Shown piece by piece: positions 7,348 through 16,469 of a stretch of DNA of 60,733 bases (within the stretch, counting starts at the first letter, position 1; the number at the start of each line of letters is the position of its first letter). The stretch covers positions 1 through 60,733 of the forward strand of contig JAGVAO010000191.1 of NCBI GenBank assembly GCA_020060235.1, read 5' to 3'. The position numbers and the translations under genes are program-made. The notes under the pieces were generated by a model that had not been told where the DNA came from, searched no databases, and saw only the letters and a program-made list of their open reading frames with translations. This DNA is from Anaerolineales bacterium (GTDB taxonomy: Bacteria > Chloroflexota > Anaerolineae > Anaerolineales > Villigracilaceae).

Positions 7348-9309
7348 CTATTCTGTCATCTGTAATTGTTGCAGGTTCCCTGTCGCCAGTTTGCGCGAGT
7401 GTTCTGCGCTTTTTTTGTGCTCCTGGGCCATGCTTTTATAGGCTGGGTCGGTATGTTTTTCGAGCCATTTGGCAACGATTTGGTGCAGTTCGGCCCGGCT
7501 TTTGTTTGGAATCAGGCTGTAGGCGACATCGCGCAGGTAAGTGTTTTTGAAGATATATTCCTGCTCGTCGGAGAATTGCGAGTTCTTGCGTGGGAAGGCC
7601 AGTTCGGCGCGTACCAACTGGCGCAGCCCGTCCTGGATGAACCGCTCCACAACGGCGTCTGGCGCATTGGTCATGGGCATGCTGCCCGGCAGGGATGCGG
7701 ATTTTGTCTGTGCGATGATGCTGCCGACCCAGAAGACCCTGCCAACCACCGAGGCCATTAACGCCACTGCGCGGGCTTCGCGCGAAAGGTTGTCAAGGCG
7801 GGCCTGCAAGGTCGCGTTGAGCGATTCGGGGATATTCGAGAGCAAATACCGTTGAATTTCTTCGGCTGATGTTTTTTGCCCCAAAATGCCGGATTTCACC
7901 AGGCTTTTGACTATCTCTTCCATAAAGTATGGGTTGCCCTCGGCTTTTGCGGCAATGATGCCGAGCAGTTCTTCGGGCAGGTCTTGCAGGTCGGGGTAGG
8001 CCAGCGCAACCAACTGAGAAGTAAAGGCAATCGACTCGAGCGGAATTGCGCGCGCCTGGTTGTGCCATTGCGGCTGGGCCTTCAAGAACTCGGGCCGTGC
8101 CGCGCCCACCACCAGCAACGGGATTTTTGGTTCGTCAAGGCTGAGCAAAAAGGTGAGTAGTTGCAAACTTTCGCGGTCGGCCCATTGCAGGTCGTCGAGG
8201 AAAAGGGCCAGCGGCTTTTGCCTGCTGAAATGATGCAAAAGTTCGGTCATCAGGAAGTAAACCCTGTGCTGTCTTGCCGCGTCTACGTTTTCCCTGGTGG
8301 CAGACAGGCCGATGATTTCGCCGAGGACTTCGGTGGCTTCGACGTGCGGCTTGGATGGGTCGTTGCCCCACAGGCCGGTCAGCCCGGATTGCCACTTTTC
8401 AGCCGCCTCATCCGGCCTGTCGTCGTCGCGCAGGCCGAAGCGGTTTCGGAGCAGCACCCGCCACAGGTAGTAAGGGATTTTTGATGTTTGCGCCAGCCCA
8501 CGGGTGGAAAAGGTCTGAATCTCGCCGTGATTTTGCTCAAGATGGTTGTTAAATTCGAGCATCAGCCGTGATTTCCCAATTCCAACTTCACCATGAATCA
8601 GGGCCATTTGTGGATGCTGTGAAGATAACGCCTGTTCGAAGGCCGCTTGCAGACGTTTGAGTTCATCGTCGCGGGCGACCATGTTGGTTACAAGGCTGTC
8701 TGCGCTTTGGTAGCGTGGACGTCCCTGGCTGTGGATTGGCCCCTCGATGGTGTAGGATTGCACCGGTTCGGCTTTTCCCTTCACGAAGGTCGGGTCGAGA
8801 CGCCTGACCCGGAAGCTGCTCCTGACCATCCGAAAGGTGTTTTCACCGATGACGACTGTGGCGGGCAGGGCAATTTGTTCCAGCCGGGCGGCGACGTTGA
8901 CGGTGTCGCCCAGGACGGTGTACTCGTTGCGCGCGCCAATATAACCCGCGAAAACCGCCCCGCTGTTGATTCCAACCCGCAATTTGAGTTTTTCTGACCC
9001 GGGAATGTCGCTGGCAAGGCAAAACTCGTCGAGGGCCTTTATCATCTCCAGCCCGGCGGCGATGGCCTGCTCGGCGTCGTTGTCGCTCGCAAAAGGCGCG
9101 CCCCAGACCGCCATGACACCGTCGCCGAGGTGCTTGTCGATATATCCGCCGTGCGCTTCGATGACCGCGTCGAGTTTCTTCCAAATCCCCTTAATCAGGT
9201 CGCTGACGGTTTCAAAGTCGAGTTTTTCGGCCAGGGCCGTGAATCCCTGCACATCGGCAAACAGGATGCTGGCCAGGCGGCGTTCTTCGGGGTAATGGGT
9301 ATCGCTCAT
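7348..9309 (-). CDS. class III adenylate/guanylate cyclase domain fused to AAA-type ATPase
   Basis: 653 aa. Residues 1-190 are a nucleotide cyclase domain (RRLASILFADVQGFTALAEKL, DKHLGDGVMAVWGAPF, GDTVNVAARLEQIA); the metal-binding aspartates FADVQG and GDG are present. Residues about 210-520 are an AAA/STAND-type ATPase with Walker A GEVGIGKS and Walker B LALFLDDLQWAD. Such proteins usually continue into a long TPR-like region to about 1000 aa or more. This one stops soon after the ATPase, so the sensor repeat region is missing or very short. The product could be cAMP. No obvious RBS is seen; a hairpin lies just upstream. Confidence 0.87.
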   Translation of the reverse strand: MSDTHYPEERRLASILFADVQGFTALAEKLDFETVSDLIKGIWKKLDAVIEAHGGYIDKHLGDGVMAVWGAPFASDNDAEQAIAAGLEMIKALDEFCLASDIPGSEKLKLRVGINSGAVFAGYIGARNEYTVLGDTVNVAARLEQIALPATVVIGENTFRMVRSSFRVRRLDPTFVKGKAEPVQSYTIEGPIHSQGRPRYQSADSLVTNMVARDDELKRLQAAFEQALSSQHPQMALIHGEVGIGKSRLMLEFNNHLEQNHGEIQTFSTRGLAQTSKIPYYLWRVLLRNRFGLRDDDRPDEAAEKWQSGLTGLWGNDPSKPHVEATEVLGEIIGLSATRENVDAARQHRVYFLMTELLHHFSRQKPLALFLDDLQWADRESLQLLTFLLSLDEPKIPLLVVGAARPEFLKAQPQWHNQARAIPLESIAFTSQLVALAYPDLQDLPEELLGIIAAKAEGNPYFMEEIVKSLVKSGILGQKTSAEEIQRYLLSNIPESLNATLQARLDNLSREARAVALMASVVGRVFWVGSIIAQTKSASLPGSMPMTNAPDAVVERFIQDGLRQLVRAELAFPRKNSQFSDEQEYIFKNTYLRDVAYSLIPNKSRAELHQIVAKWLEKHTDPAYKSMAQEHKKSAEHSRKLATGNLQQLQMTE

Positions 9310-9318
9310 AGAAAAAGG

Positions 9319-9362
9319 AATGCTCCCGTCTCAATCTTATACGAAATTGGCGGCGGGAGCAT
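9319..9362 (-). terminator. hairpin, probable terminator of the pyrophosphatase gene
   Basis: ATGCTCCCG pairs with CGGGAGCAT (9 bp, long internal segment), followed on the minus strand by TCCTTTTTC directly before the cyclase ATG. It could end transcription from the upstream pyrophosphatase gene. A TATAAG within the loop may serve the cyclase gene. Confidence 0.5.
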
Positions 9363-9381
9363 TAAGAAGGGATTGCAAAAT

Positions 9382-10728
9382 TTACTTTTCGAGCAGGCCC
9401 AGCACAACCGGCAGCAATTGTTTTTTGCGCGAAACGATGCCGGCTGCCTGGCGGGTGCCGTCTGGCAGGGGCGGGTAGGGCAGTTCGTTCAGGATTGGCG
9501 GCGATTTGGTCGAGATTAACAGGCGGCTCGAGCCGCGAACTACATCGGTGATGAGCAGCATGACAAAATCGAGGCCGCGCTTCTCGCTCAATTCATCAAT
9601 TGCTTTGCGCAAGTCCTCGAGATGCTCTTTGATTTGCAGCAAATCGGTCACTTCGGCCTGGGCGACGGCAAACTTGAACCCGCCGGCCTCGTAGGGCTTG
9701 ATGTCGGTTGTGACGACTTCCTGCGGGCTGCGGTTGGTTAGCCCGGCCCCGGCAGAAACCACCTGTTCGCCGAACGACTGGATGGTTTCGCCCTTGAGCG
9801 GCCCATTGCCGACAAAAGCCCAGCGGGCCAGTTTTTCGGCGGCTTGTTTGTCGCGTTCGGTGGTGGTCGGCGAGGTAAGCACAAGCGTATCGGCCAGCAT
9901 CCCGGCCAGGGCCAGGCCTGCCAGCGCCGGGGGCATGGAGAGCCCCGCTTTGGAGGTAAGTTCCGCGACCAGGGTGCTGGTCGAGCCGACAATATCCACC
10001 GTGAAACGAATCGGCTGGTGGGTGTGCGGGTTCCCGAGACGGTGATGGTCGAGGATTTCGAGCAGTTCGGCTTCGTCGAGCGCGGCGATGGCCTGGCGTG
10101 GTTCGTTGTGGTCGACCAATACGATTTTCAGGCGCGGCGGGTTGAGTACCCCGCGCTGGTGGCACACGCCGAGGTAATGCCCGCTGTCGTCCACCACAAA
10201 AAAATCGTTGTGCTCTTCACGCAGGATGCGGTGAAGTGCATCGCGGATATGACCATTGGACGGGAAATTCGGGATGCTGGTATCGGCCACGTCGCGGCAG
10301 GGGGTGGACATAATATCCGCAATGCGCTGGTCGCTTACGTCCAGGCGCGGGCCGATAACCTGTTGGAAGAAATTGAACAGGCTGAAGCCGTCAATCATGC
10401 CAAACGGAATGCCGTCCTCGCTGACCAGCGGGGCAATTCCGCCTGTGCGCGTAGCCAAAGACCAGGCCTCGCCGAGCGGGCTGTCGGGGTGGATGGTGTC
10501 CAGTTGGCGCGTGACCAGTTCGAAGCGCGGGGAGGCGTCTGTGAGCAGCAGGGGCGGTTCGAGTTCGAGTCGTTTCAGCACCCAGGCGGTTTGCTGGTTG
10601 ATTGCCCCGGCCCGCGAGGCGACAGCATCCAGACCGTCGCGCTGGCGCAGCAGCCAGGCATAGGTCATTGCGGATGCAATCGAGTCGGTGTCCGGGTTGA
10701 TGTGTCCGGTAACGTAAATAGGGGTCAC
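9382..10728 (-). CDS. manganese-dependent inorganic pyrophosphatase with CBS domains
   Basis: 448 aa. It is a DHH-superfamily (family II) pyrophosphatase: VTGHINPDTDSIASAMTYAW at the N-terminus, VDHNEPRQA and ILDHHRLG in the middle, and the DHHA2 motif SRKKQ near the end. Residues about 65-190 interrupt the DHH domain with two CBS modules, as in CBS-PPases, which are regulated by adenine nucleotides. I see no DRTGG domain. The role is to hydrolyse pyrophosphate in the cytoplasm, with activity likely gated by AMP/ATP at the CBS pair. It is a single gene. Confidence 0.93.
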   Translation of the reverse strand: MTPIYVTGHINPDTDSIASAMTYAWLLRQRDGLDAVASRAGAINQQTAWVLKRLELEPPLLLTDASPRFELVTRQLDTIHPDSPLGEAWSLATRTGGIAPLVSEDGIPFGMIDGFSLFNFFQQVIGPRLDVSDQRIADIMSTPCRDVADTSIPNFPSNGHIRDALHRILREEHNDFFVVDDSGHYLGVCHQRGVLNPPRLKIVLVDHNEPRQAIAALDEAELLEILDHHRLGNPHTHQPIRFTVDIVGSTSTLVAELTSKAGLSMPPALAGLALAGMLADTLVLTSPTTTERDKQAAEKLARWAFVGNGPLKGETIQSFGEQVVSAGAGLTNRSPQEVVTTDIKPYEAGGFKFAVAQAEVTDLLQIKEHLEDLRKAIDELSEKRGLDFVMLLITDVVRGSSRLLISTKSPPILNELPYPPLPDGTRQAAGIVSRKKQLLPVVLGLLEK

Positions 10729-10746
10729 GCAGGTACTTCCTTTCGT

Positions 10747-11682
10747 TCAGGGCGCGGGTTCAATATACGAAAAATTATCACCAGTCATTATGTAGTTGCG
10801 AGGATGGCTAATGCTTTCCATTGTCTGCAAATAATAACCAAATGTATGACCGTAAGGGGGGCGTTCATCGTAATGACTTTCAACCAATACTTCATTAATA
10901 TAAAACGAAAGCATCTTGTTGTCGAATTTTACTGCCAGGCTGTTTTTTTCGCCAACCTTTATGGCAGCATGTTTTGCGAGCCTTAAAGTGCGTTGGTCGC
11001 TGCCCAATTTTCTCTCAATTTTATATGTTTGTGTGCTTTCATTAATCCCGAAGAGATAAGTATGGAAGATTCCTGCATGTGCAAAGGCAATCCCGTAAAT
11101 GAATTTGTGTTTCTCCGAGTTTTTTACTTTGGCGTCGTGGGCAAGCAATTGTACATCACCCTGAACATAATAAGATTGGCTGACGCTGCCGCACTTGTGA
11201 CAAACCCCGCGCACATCAATATCAGCATACCTGTCGTTCGGGAAGAATGAGATTTTCAATACGCCATCCTCGACCCAGGCTGTTCCCCATGCTCGCAGTC
11301 CGGAATAAGCAGGGCCGGGATGAAATGTATCCCATTGCCCCGTATCTTCGTCGAATGTTTCGAGCAGCATTTTTTCGTCACCCTGCAAGCCAAACGGCAG
11401 ACCAGGGTAGCGTGTTCCCTGGGGAGTTGGCATGAGGGTCTCAGGAAAAATGACAGAAACGCTTGGCGTTGGATTCTGTATTGACCTGTCTTCTGGAAGT
11501 GCGGTTTTATCTGTCGGTATCGAGGATGGCTCAGTTGGAACGGTAAGAAGGCCTGGCTGGTCTTTGATGAGTAAATATGCACCTATTTGGAGGCCAAGGC
11601 AAACCAGGAAGATTGCCGTGATGATTGCGAGAAGTTTGAGGGTGCCGTGGTTTGCTTGACCGCTTGGGGTTAAATCGCCCAT
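10747..11682 (-). CDS. membrane-anchored protein, concanavalin/LamG-like extracellular region
   Basis: 311 aa. A short cytoplasmic N-terminus is followed by one membrane segment at about 16-38 (LKLLAIITAIFLVCLGLQIG). A Pro/Thr-rich linker runs to about residue 90. The C-terminal region is rich in beta patterns (TFDEDTGQWDTFHPGP, LAVKFDNKMLSFYINEVLV) that resemble sugar-binding or LamG-like jelly-roll domains. Two cysteines are in GVCHKCGS. The family is not identified. Base composition is more AT-rich than its neighbours, suggesting transfer or relaxed selection. Confidence 0.7.
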   Translation of the reverse strand: MGDLTPSGQANHGTLKLLAIITAIFLVCLGLQIGAYLLIKDQPGLLTVPTEPSSIPTDKTALPEDRSIQNPTPSVSVIFPETLMPTPQGTRYPGLPFGLQGDEKMLLETFDEDTGQWDTFHPGPAYSGLRAWGTAWVEDGVLKISFFPNDRYADIDVRGVCHKCGSVSQSYYVQGDVQLLAHDAKVKNSEKHKFIYGIAFAHAGIFHTYLFGINESTQTYKIERKLGSDQRTLRLAKHAAIKVGEKNSLAVKFDNKMLSFYINEVLVESHYDERPPYGHTFGYYLQTMESISHPRNYIMTGDNFSYIEPAP

Positions 11683-11691
11683 CTGGATTGC

Positions 11692-12204
11692 TTACCAATC
11701 CCCGGCGTAACCGACCGGGTAGCCGCCCGCCTGTCGGTTGAGCCAGGCCCAGTGCAGTTCGGTCAATTGACGGATGTGAAGCAGGTCGTGGGCCACCCAG
11801 GAGGCAAACATTTCACCGGCCTGCATTTCCCGGCCCCAGGGCGTGGTTGCGCTGGCCTGCCAGTCTGGCTGTTCAAGATTGGAGAGCCAGCGGATGGATT
11901 TTTCGCGTTCGGCCAGAAAGTTCTGGAGTGAGGCGGGCAGGTCGCGGGAGTTGTAGGCCTTTTCCACCACCCAGGCGGGCGGATTAATCGGCGGCCACTC
12001 GGCCCCCGAGCCGCTGAGCAGGATTTCGAGCCGTGTGCGAAAGTCGAGCATTTCCTCGTCGTACAGGTGGTTGACCACCTCGAGCAGTGACCAGGTTTCG
12101 GCGTCCGGCTTCCAGCGCGCCTGTTCCTCCCCGACCTGGCCGGCCAGGGACTCAATCCGCTTTGCGTTGGCCTGGAATTGGTTGAAAAGTTCGTCGAAAT
12201 TCAT
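11692..12204 (-). CDS. DinB superfamily protein
   Basis: 170 aa from ATG 12204, preceded by AGGAGG. The DinB four-helix bundle is recognisable by its spaced histidines: VVNHLYDEEMLDFR near residue 50 and WVAHDLLHIRQLTELHW near 140, which usually bind a metal ion. DinB proteins include thiol-dependent S-transferases; the substrate here is unknown. It lies eight bases after the dehydrogenase stop, so it is probably the last or near-last gene of the hydroxyproline-type operon. Confidence 0.85.
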   Translation of the reverse strand: MNFDELFNQFQANAKRIESLAGQVGEEQARWKPDAETWSLLEVVNHLYDEEMLDFRTRLEILLSGSGAEWPPINPPAWVVEKAYNSRDLPASLQNFLAEREKSIRWLSNLEQPDWQASATTPWGREMQAGEMFASWVAHDLLHIRQLTELHWAWLNRQAGGYPVGYAGDW

Positions 12205-12212
12205 CTTGCCTC

Positions 12213-13466
12213 CTAAAATCGTCCTGCGCGAAAGGCTTGCAGGTCGCAAGCGGGATTTTGGCCGTTGGCGAGTTCGGCCACGACCTGTCCTGTGCCGGGG
12301 CCGAGACTCAATCCAAGCATGGCATGGCCGGTAGCCAGAATCAGGTTTTCGTGGCGCGGTGAAAAGCCGATGATGGGCATCCCGTCGGGGGTGGTGGGAC
12401 GCAGCCCGGCCCAGGTTTCCTCGATGACGACATCGCTTTCATCGACCCGGATGTATTCGCGCACCGCCTTTTCGATATTGGCAATCCAGCGCATATTCGG
12501 CTCGGTGGACATTTCGCCAATTTCGAGTCGTCCGGTGAAGCGCAGTTTGCTGCCCATCGGCGTGACCGCAATTTTGCGCTCGCCGAGCAGGAGCGCGCCG
12601 CGCGGCATGGTTTTGGTGGCGGGCATGGTCAGGCTGTAGCCGCGCGCCGGTTGGATGGGGATGCTGATGCTCAGTCCGCGCGCGACCTGTGGCGACCAGG
12701 CCCCGGCAGCGAGCACGACCAACCGCGGCTCAAATTCCCCGGCGGAGGTGACGACATGGGTGATTTTTCCGTTTTCGGCAATTATCCGCGTGACAGGGGT
12801 GTGTTCGCGCAGGTCTGCGCCCATTTCTCCGATGCGCTCTTTCAGCAGGCGCAGGAAGATGCCGGGGTGCAGGGACGAATCGCCGCTAAAGTCCACGCCG
12901 CCGATGACGGTCTCCAGCGCGGCGGGCTCGCGCTCGCGGATGGCGTCGCGCCCAAAAATTTCGGCGGGCATGTCGTGTTTGTGGAGCAATTCCGCTTCGT
13001 GGCGCCCGCCCGCGAACTCTTTTTCGGTCTGGTACAGGAAGAGCAGGCCGCCCTCGGCGTAGGCGCAGTCGAAATTTTCTTCGGTAATCATTTGGGCGAA
13101 GTTTGCCGCACTGAGCAAGCCAATGCCTTTGAATGCCGGGATACCGCGTTCCACATTTTGGGCGTTGCAGGCGGCGGCGAAGCGCATCAGCCAGCCCAGG
13201 TAGGCGGGCGAAAGGCTGATTTTTATCCCAAACGGACTGCGTGGCGGGTCGAGCATCCACTTGATGGCGGTCGGGATGACTCCCGGCGCGGCCAGCGGCA
13301 CGATGTGGCTCGGCACGATGTGCCCGGCATTGCCCGCCGAACTGCCCTCGCCGATTTCGGCCTTGTCGAGTACGGTCACGCCCCGGCCTGATTTGAGCAA
13401 ATAGTAGGCGGCGCTCAACCCAATTGCCCCGCCGCCGATGATAAGAACATCCGTTTTTGTGGTCAT
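12213..13466 (-). CDS. FAD-dependent D-amino-acid dehydrogenase, probable D-hydroxyproline dehydrogenase
   Basis: 417 aa, DadA/DAO family. The N-terminal FAD motif is VLIIGGGAIGLSAAYYLL, and the C-terminal motif is WAGLRPTTPDGMPIIG followed by GHAMLGLSLGPGTG. Members oxidise D-amino acids with transfer of electrons to the respiratory chain. Here it is downstream of a proline-racemase-family epimerase and a DapA-family gene. That set matches trans-4-hydroxy-L-proline breakdown, in which cis-4-hydroxy-D-proline is oxidised to pyrroline-4-hydroxy-2-carboxylate. General D-amino-acid dehydrogenase remains an alternative. Confidence 0.85.
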   Translation of the reverse strand: MTTKTDVLIIGGGAIGLSAAYYLLKSGRGVTVLDKAEIGEGSSAGNAGHIVPSHIVPLAAPGVIPTAIKWMLDPPRSPFGIKISLSPAYLGWLMRFAAACNAQNVERGIPAFKGIGLLSAANFAQMITEENFDCAYAEGGLLFLYQTEKEFAGGRHEAELLHKHDMPAEIFGRDAIREREPAALETVIGGVDFSGDSSLHPGIFLRLLKERIGEMGADLREHTPVTRIIAENGKITHVVTSAGEFEPRLVVLAAGAWSPQVARGLSISIPIQPARGYSLTMPATKTMPRGALLLGERKIAVTPMGSKLRFTGRLEIGEMSTEPNMRWIANIEKAVREYIRVDESDVVIEETWAGLRPTTPDGMPIIGFSPRHENLILATGHAMLGLSLGPGTGQVVAELANGQNPACDLQAFRAGRF

Positions 13467-13480
13467 GGTTTCCTCTATTA

Positions 13481-13580
13481 TGTCACCACGAGCGCCTGCT
13501 CCTGGCGCGTGGGGGTCTCCGATTAAACGAATTGCCCCGCCGAGGGGGATTGCTTCGCCAGAGAGCGGCTCGCAATGACA
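13481..13580. repeat. TGTCA..CGAGC palindromic repeat
   Basis: An imperfect inverted repeat opens TGTCACCACGAGCG and closes GCGGCTCGCAATGACA, with GGGGG/CCCC blocks inside. It fills the gap between the epimerase and dehydrogenase genes. It resembles the widespread TGTCATTGCGAG bacterial repeats and is related in outline to the TGTCATTTCGA family found five times elsewhere in the window. Confidence 0.72.
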
Positions 13581-13582
13581 CC

Positions 13583-14527
13583 CTATATGCGGATACCATC
13601 CCCAAACGGGTCGCGCTCGTCGATGAGCAGGTGGCCTTCAGTCATGACCCAGGCTTCGCCGGTGATGGTGGGGATGATATTTCCATCCTGAAACTGAATC
13701 TGGCCCTCGAAGATGCTCCCGACGACGGACTGCTGCCGCCAGACCTGGCCTTCCGCCAGTTTGCTGTCTTCCGCCAAACAGGCCAATTTGGCGCTGGTGC
13801 CGGTTCCGCAGGGCGAGCGGTCGTAGGCTTTGCCGGGGCAAAGGACAAAACTTTGGCTATCTGCCTCGGGTGTGGACGCGAACAATTCTACATGGTCAAT
13901 CTCATGCCCGTCGGGGGCGGTGATGCCCATTTTGGTGCAGGCTTTACGTACGCGCCATGAAAACTCGGTCAGTTCCTCCAGGTTTTTGAGTGAAACTTCC
14001 AGCCCGTGGTCGTGACACAGGAAAAACCAATTGCCGCCCCAGGCCACGTCGCCGTGAATTACCCGCCCATCGACTTCGACTGCGACATGCTTCATTAAAC
14101 GGTAGGCGGGCACGTTGCGGACGGAGACGCGGTTGGGGTAGCCAGAATCGCTTGGGTGCAGGGTTGCCTCCACCACGCCGACCGGGGTTTCGATGCGATA
14201 CGTCCCCGGCGTGATTTTGCCCTGATGCGAGAGCGAAGCCATCAGGCCAATTGTCCCATGCCCGCACATGCCCAGGTAGCCGACGTTGTTAAAGAAGATG
14301 ACTCCCAACTGGCAGGTCGGGTCAGCGGGCGGGACAAGCAGCGCGCCGACCAGTACGTCGTTGCCGCGCGGTTCGCACAAGACCTGCGCACGGAACGGGT
14401 CGAAGTTCTTTTCCAGCGTGGATAATTTTTCGGCAACGGTGCCCCGGCCCAGGTCGGGAAAGCCCTCGCTGATTAAACGGGTTGGCTCACCGCCGGTGTG
14501 TGAGTCAAGAAACGGGATGCGCTTCAT
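13583..14527 (-). CDS. 4-hydroxyproline 2-epimerase (proline racemase family)
   Basis: 314 aa from ATG 14527, preceded by GGAGG; in-frame upstream ATGs lie in or next to a repeat. The two catalytic cysteines are both present: Cys88 in MCGHGTIG and Cys240 in [10 protein letters not shown]. That separates it from trans-3-hydroxyproline dehydratases, in which the first Cys is replaced. It should interconvert trans-4-hydroxy-L-proline and cis-4-hydroxy-D-proline. The D-amino-acid dehydrogenase downstream and the DapA-like gene upstream give the next two steps of the pathway. Confidence 0.88.
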   Translation of the reverse strand: MKRIPFLDSHTGGEPTRLISEGFPDLGRGTVAEKLSTLEKNFDPFRAQVLCEPRGNDVLVGALLVPPADPTCQLGVIFFNNVGYLGMCGHGTIGLMASLSHQGKITPGTYRIETPVGVVEATLHPSDSGYPNRVSVRNVPAYRLMKHVAVEVDGRVIHGDVAWGGNWFFLCHDHGLEVSLKNLEELTEFSWRVRKACTKMGITAPDGHEIDHVELFASTPEADSQSFVLCPGKAYDRSPCGTGTSAKLACLAEDSKLAEGQVWRQQSVVGSIFEGQIQFQDGNIIPTITGEAWVMTEGHLLIDERDPFGDGIRI

Positions 14528-14549
14528 CGCGTCCTCCATAAACAGAATA

Positions 14550-14604
14550 GGAGTCCGAAATCTCCCGATTTCGGGATATCCAAAGTCAGGAGACTTTGGA
14601 TTCC
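14550..14604. repeat. double hairpin repeat overlapping a gene end
   Basis: Two adjacent palindromes, CCCGATTTCGGG and CCAAAGTC..GACTTTGG, lie within an outer GGAGTCCGAAA/TTTGGATTCC arrangement. The repeat supplies the last five codons and stop of the DapA-like gene (ending ESKVS). Confidence 0.72.
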
Positions 14605-15464
14605 GTAAAAATCGCGTCAAATTCGGCGCGGTCTTCGTCGGTGAGCGGCAGGAGCGGGCGGCGGGGGGCGCCGACCTCGAAGCCGAGCAGTTCGCAGCCG
14701 CGTTTGACTTTTTGGGTATAGCCGCCGCTTTCGAGGTTGCGCATGAGCGGCATGAGTTTGTCCATCGCCGCGCGGGCGGCGACGAAGTCGTTTTTTAGCG
14801 CGGCATCCAGCACCGCGGCGTGCTGGCGCGGGGCGCAGGATGCGCCGCCGCCAATCCAGGCGCTGCTGCCCCACAGGAAGTAGTCGAGGGCCTGGTCGTC
14901 GGAGCCGCAAATCATCTGGTATCGCTCGCCGTAGCGCAGGCGGAACTCGTAGACGCGGCTCATGTCGCTGGAGGCTTCCTTGATGCCGACTACGTTGGGC
15001 AGGTCGAGCAGGCCGTCCATCACTTCGTAGCCGACTTCGGTGCCGGCCCGCCAGGGGAAGTTGTAAAGCACAATCGGGATGCTGACGCTCTGGGCGACGG
15101 CCCGGTAGTGGGCCAGCAGTTCGCGCTGGCTGGGGCGTGAATAGGGCGGGACGGCGACCATCAGCGCGTCGTAGCCGATTTTTTCGGCGGTCTGTGAGTA
15201 GCGGATGACGTCGCGCGTTGCCCCGGAATTGGTCCCGGCGATGAGCGTGACTTTGCCACTGGCCTGGTCTTTGACAAACTGGAAGAGTTCCAGCCGTTCG
15301 GCTTCGCTCAGGGCGTAGACTTCGCCGGTTGTACCGCCGGGGACGAGGCCGCTGATACCGTTTTGAATGAGATAGTCAATCAGTTGCGCAAGGACGGGAT
15401 AATTGATATTCTCGTCCGCGTCGAAGGGGGTGACAATTGGGGCGTAAATGCCGGTGAATTTCAT
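14586..15464 (-). CDS. DapA-family lyase, probable pyrroline-4-hydroxy-2-carboxylate deaminase
   Basis: 292 aa from ATG 15464 ([14 protein letters not shown]), with GGAG upstream. It is a TIM-barrel DHDPS/NAL-family protein with the Schiff-base lysine Lys162 in [10 protein letters not shown], the conserved Tyr134 in VLYNFPW, and the [10 protein letters not shown] loop. A true dihydrodipicolinate synthase is unlikely because this genome makes lysine through aminoadipate. Next to a hydroxyproline epimerase and a D-amino-acid dehydrogenase, the best fit is the deaminase that yields 2-oxoglutarate semialdehyde. No semialdehyde dehydrogenase is adjacent. Confidence 0.8.
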   Translation of the reverse strand: MKFTGIYAPIVTPFDADENINYPVLAQLIDYLIQNGISGLVPGGTTGEVYALSEAERLELFQFVKDQASGKVTLIAGTNSGATRDVIRYSQTAEKIGYDALMVAVPPYSRPSQRELLAHYRAVAQSVSIPIVLYNFPWRAGTEVGYEVMDGLLDLPNVVGIKEASSDMSRVYEFRLRYGERYQMICGSDDQALDYFLWGSSAWIGGGASCAPRQHAAVLDAALKNDFVAARAAMDKLMPLMRNLESGGYTQKVKRGCELLGFEVGAPRRPLLPLTDEDRAEFDAIFTESKVS

Positions 15465-15504
15465 GGGGTCTCCGCGTGTGGGGTGGGGTTTTCCTGATTC
15501 TATC

Positions 15505-15551
15505 AAAAAAGACGCTCCCAGCCCGTTTTTGCCAGGCCGGAAACGTCTTTT
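15505..15551 (-). terminator. intrinsic terminator after the ABC permease gene
   Basis: On the minus strand AAAAGACG pairs with CGTCTTTT around an inner GGCCTGG-type stem, followed by TTTTTTGATAG. It separates the transporter genes from the catabolic genes, so the two are probably separate transcripts or partly coupled. Confidence 0.75.
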
Positions 15552-15578
15552 GCCGCGTTTTCGTATCGACGGGCTGTG

Positions 15579-16388
15579 TTATTCCTGAATTTTCATCTTG
15601 TTTTCCAGCCAGCGCACGGCGCTGGAGAGCAGCAGGGTCATCGAGAGATACAGGAAGGCAACCACGTTGAAGGTTTCGAGAAAGCGGAAGGTGGAAGCGC
15701 GCCGCAGGCGCCCCAGTTGGGTCAGTTCGTTGACTGCCAGGACAGTGACCAGCGAGGAGTCTTTAAGCAGGGAGATAAAATCGTTGCCCAGCGGCGGGAG
15801 GACGCGCCGCACGGCCTGGGGCAGGATGACGAAGCGCATGGCCTGGAAGTAATTCATCCCCAGCGACTTTGCCGCTTCCATCTGGCCTTTGCTGATGGAC
15901 TGGATTCCCGCCCGAAAGACTTCGCCTTCATACGCGCCGTAGCCAATCGCCAGGGCAACGATGGCGCGCAACTCCATCGGCCAATCGCGGATGGAAACCG
16001 GAATGCCCATGCCGTTCAGGATTTCGACCAGCGCCGGAACAACCCCGAAAGCGATGTAAATAATCAGCACAATCAGCGGGATGCCGCGTATCACTTCGAC
16101 GTAAAGCGTGGCAAGGTTAAAGAAAAAGACATTCTTCGAAACACGGGCCAGGCCGGTCATCAATCCCAAAATTGTGGCAAAAACAAATGATAGCAGGGTG
16201 ATGCGCAGGGTTGTGGCAATCCCATCCAGCAAGTAGATGAAGGTTTCGCGGTAATTGCTCGAGCCGACAATCAGGCTGGAAACCATCAGGCCGAGCAGGG
16301 CCAGGACAATCGCCCACCAGGGCCATTTGGATGCGTCTACGCCGGGGAGCAGGCTGGGGCGTTGGGGCATTTTTTCGGCTGTTTCCAT
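15579..16388 (-). CDS. polar amino-acid ABC transporter permease
   Basis: 269 aa from ATG 16388, preceded by GGGAGGAAAA. HisM/GlnP-type inner-membrane permease with about six hydrophobic segments. The cytoplasmic EAA loop reads GIQSISKGQMEAAKSLGM followed by ILPQAVRRVLPPLGN. It follows the binding-protein gene. No ATPase gene is present on either side, so the nucleotide-binding subunit must be encoded elsewhere. The substrate could be hydroxyproline or proline, judged only from the neighbouring catabolic genes. Confidence 0.9.
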   Translation of the reverse strand: METAEKMPQRPSLLPGVDASKWPWWAIVLALLGLMVSSLIVGSSNYRETFIYLLDGIATTLRITLLSFVFATILGLMTGLARVSKNVFFFNLATLYVEVIRGIPLIVLIIYIAFGVVPALVEILNGMGIPVSIRDWPMELRAIVALAIGYGAYEGEVFRAGIQSISKGQMEAAKSLGMNYFQAMRFVILPQAVRRVLPPLGNDFISLLKDSSLVTVLAVNELTQLGRLRRASTFRFLETFNVVAFLYLSMTLLLSSAVRWLENKMKIQE

Positions 16389-16417
16389 TTTTCCTCCCGA
16401 AAAGTGGATAAAAATCA

Positions 16418-16450
16418 GCCGGATGGCGGGCAAAAGCCCGTCCATCCGGC
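16418..16450 (-). terminator. strong intercistronic hairpin between binding protein and permease
   Basis: GCCGGATGG-GGGC pairs with GCCC-CCATCCGGC around an AAAA/TTTT loop. On the minus strand it is followed by TGATTTTTA. In ABC operons such hairpins stabilise upstream mRNA or partly terminate, raising binding protein over permease. Partial termination is inferred. Confidence 0.6.
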
Positions 16451-16469
16451 CTGGGTGTTTACAGGTTTC

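Noticed and set aside
14586-15464. Dihydrodipicolinate synthase (dapA) for lysine synthesis
   Set aside because: The window contains a complete aminoadipate/LysW route and no other diaminopimelate genes; the gene adjoins a hydroxyproline epimerase and D-amino-acid dehydrogenase, so a catabolic role fits better.
15576-16190. Plus-strand open frames across the ABC transporter genes
   Set aside because: The minus strand encodes clear permease and lipoprotein motifs with good RBS; the plus-strand products are Gly/His-rich shadows.
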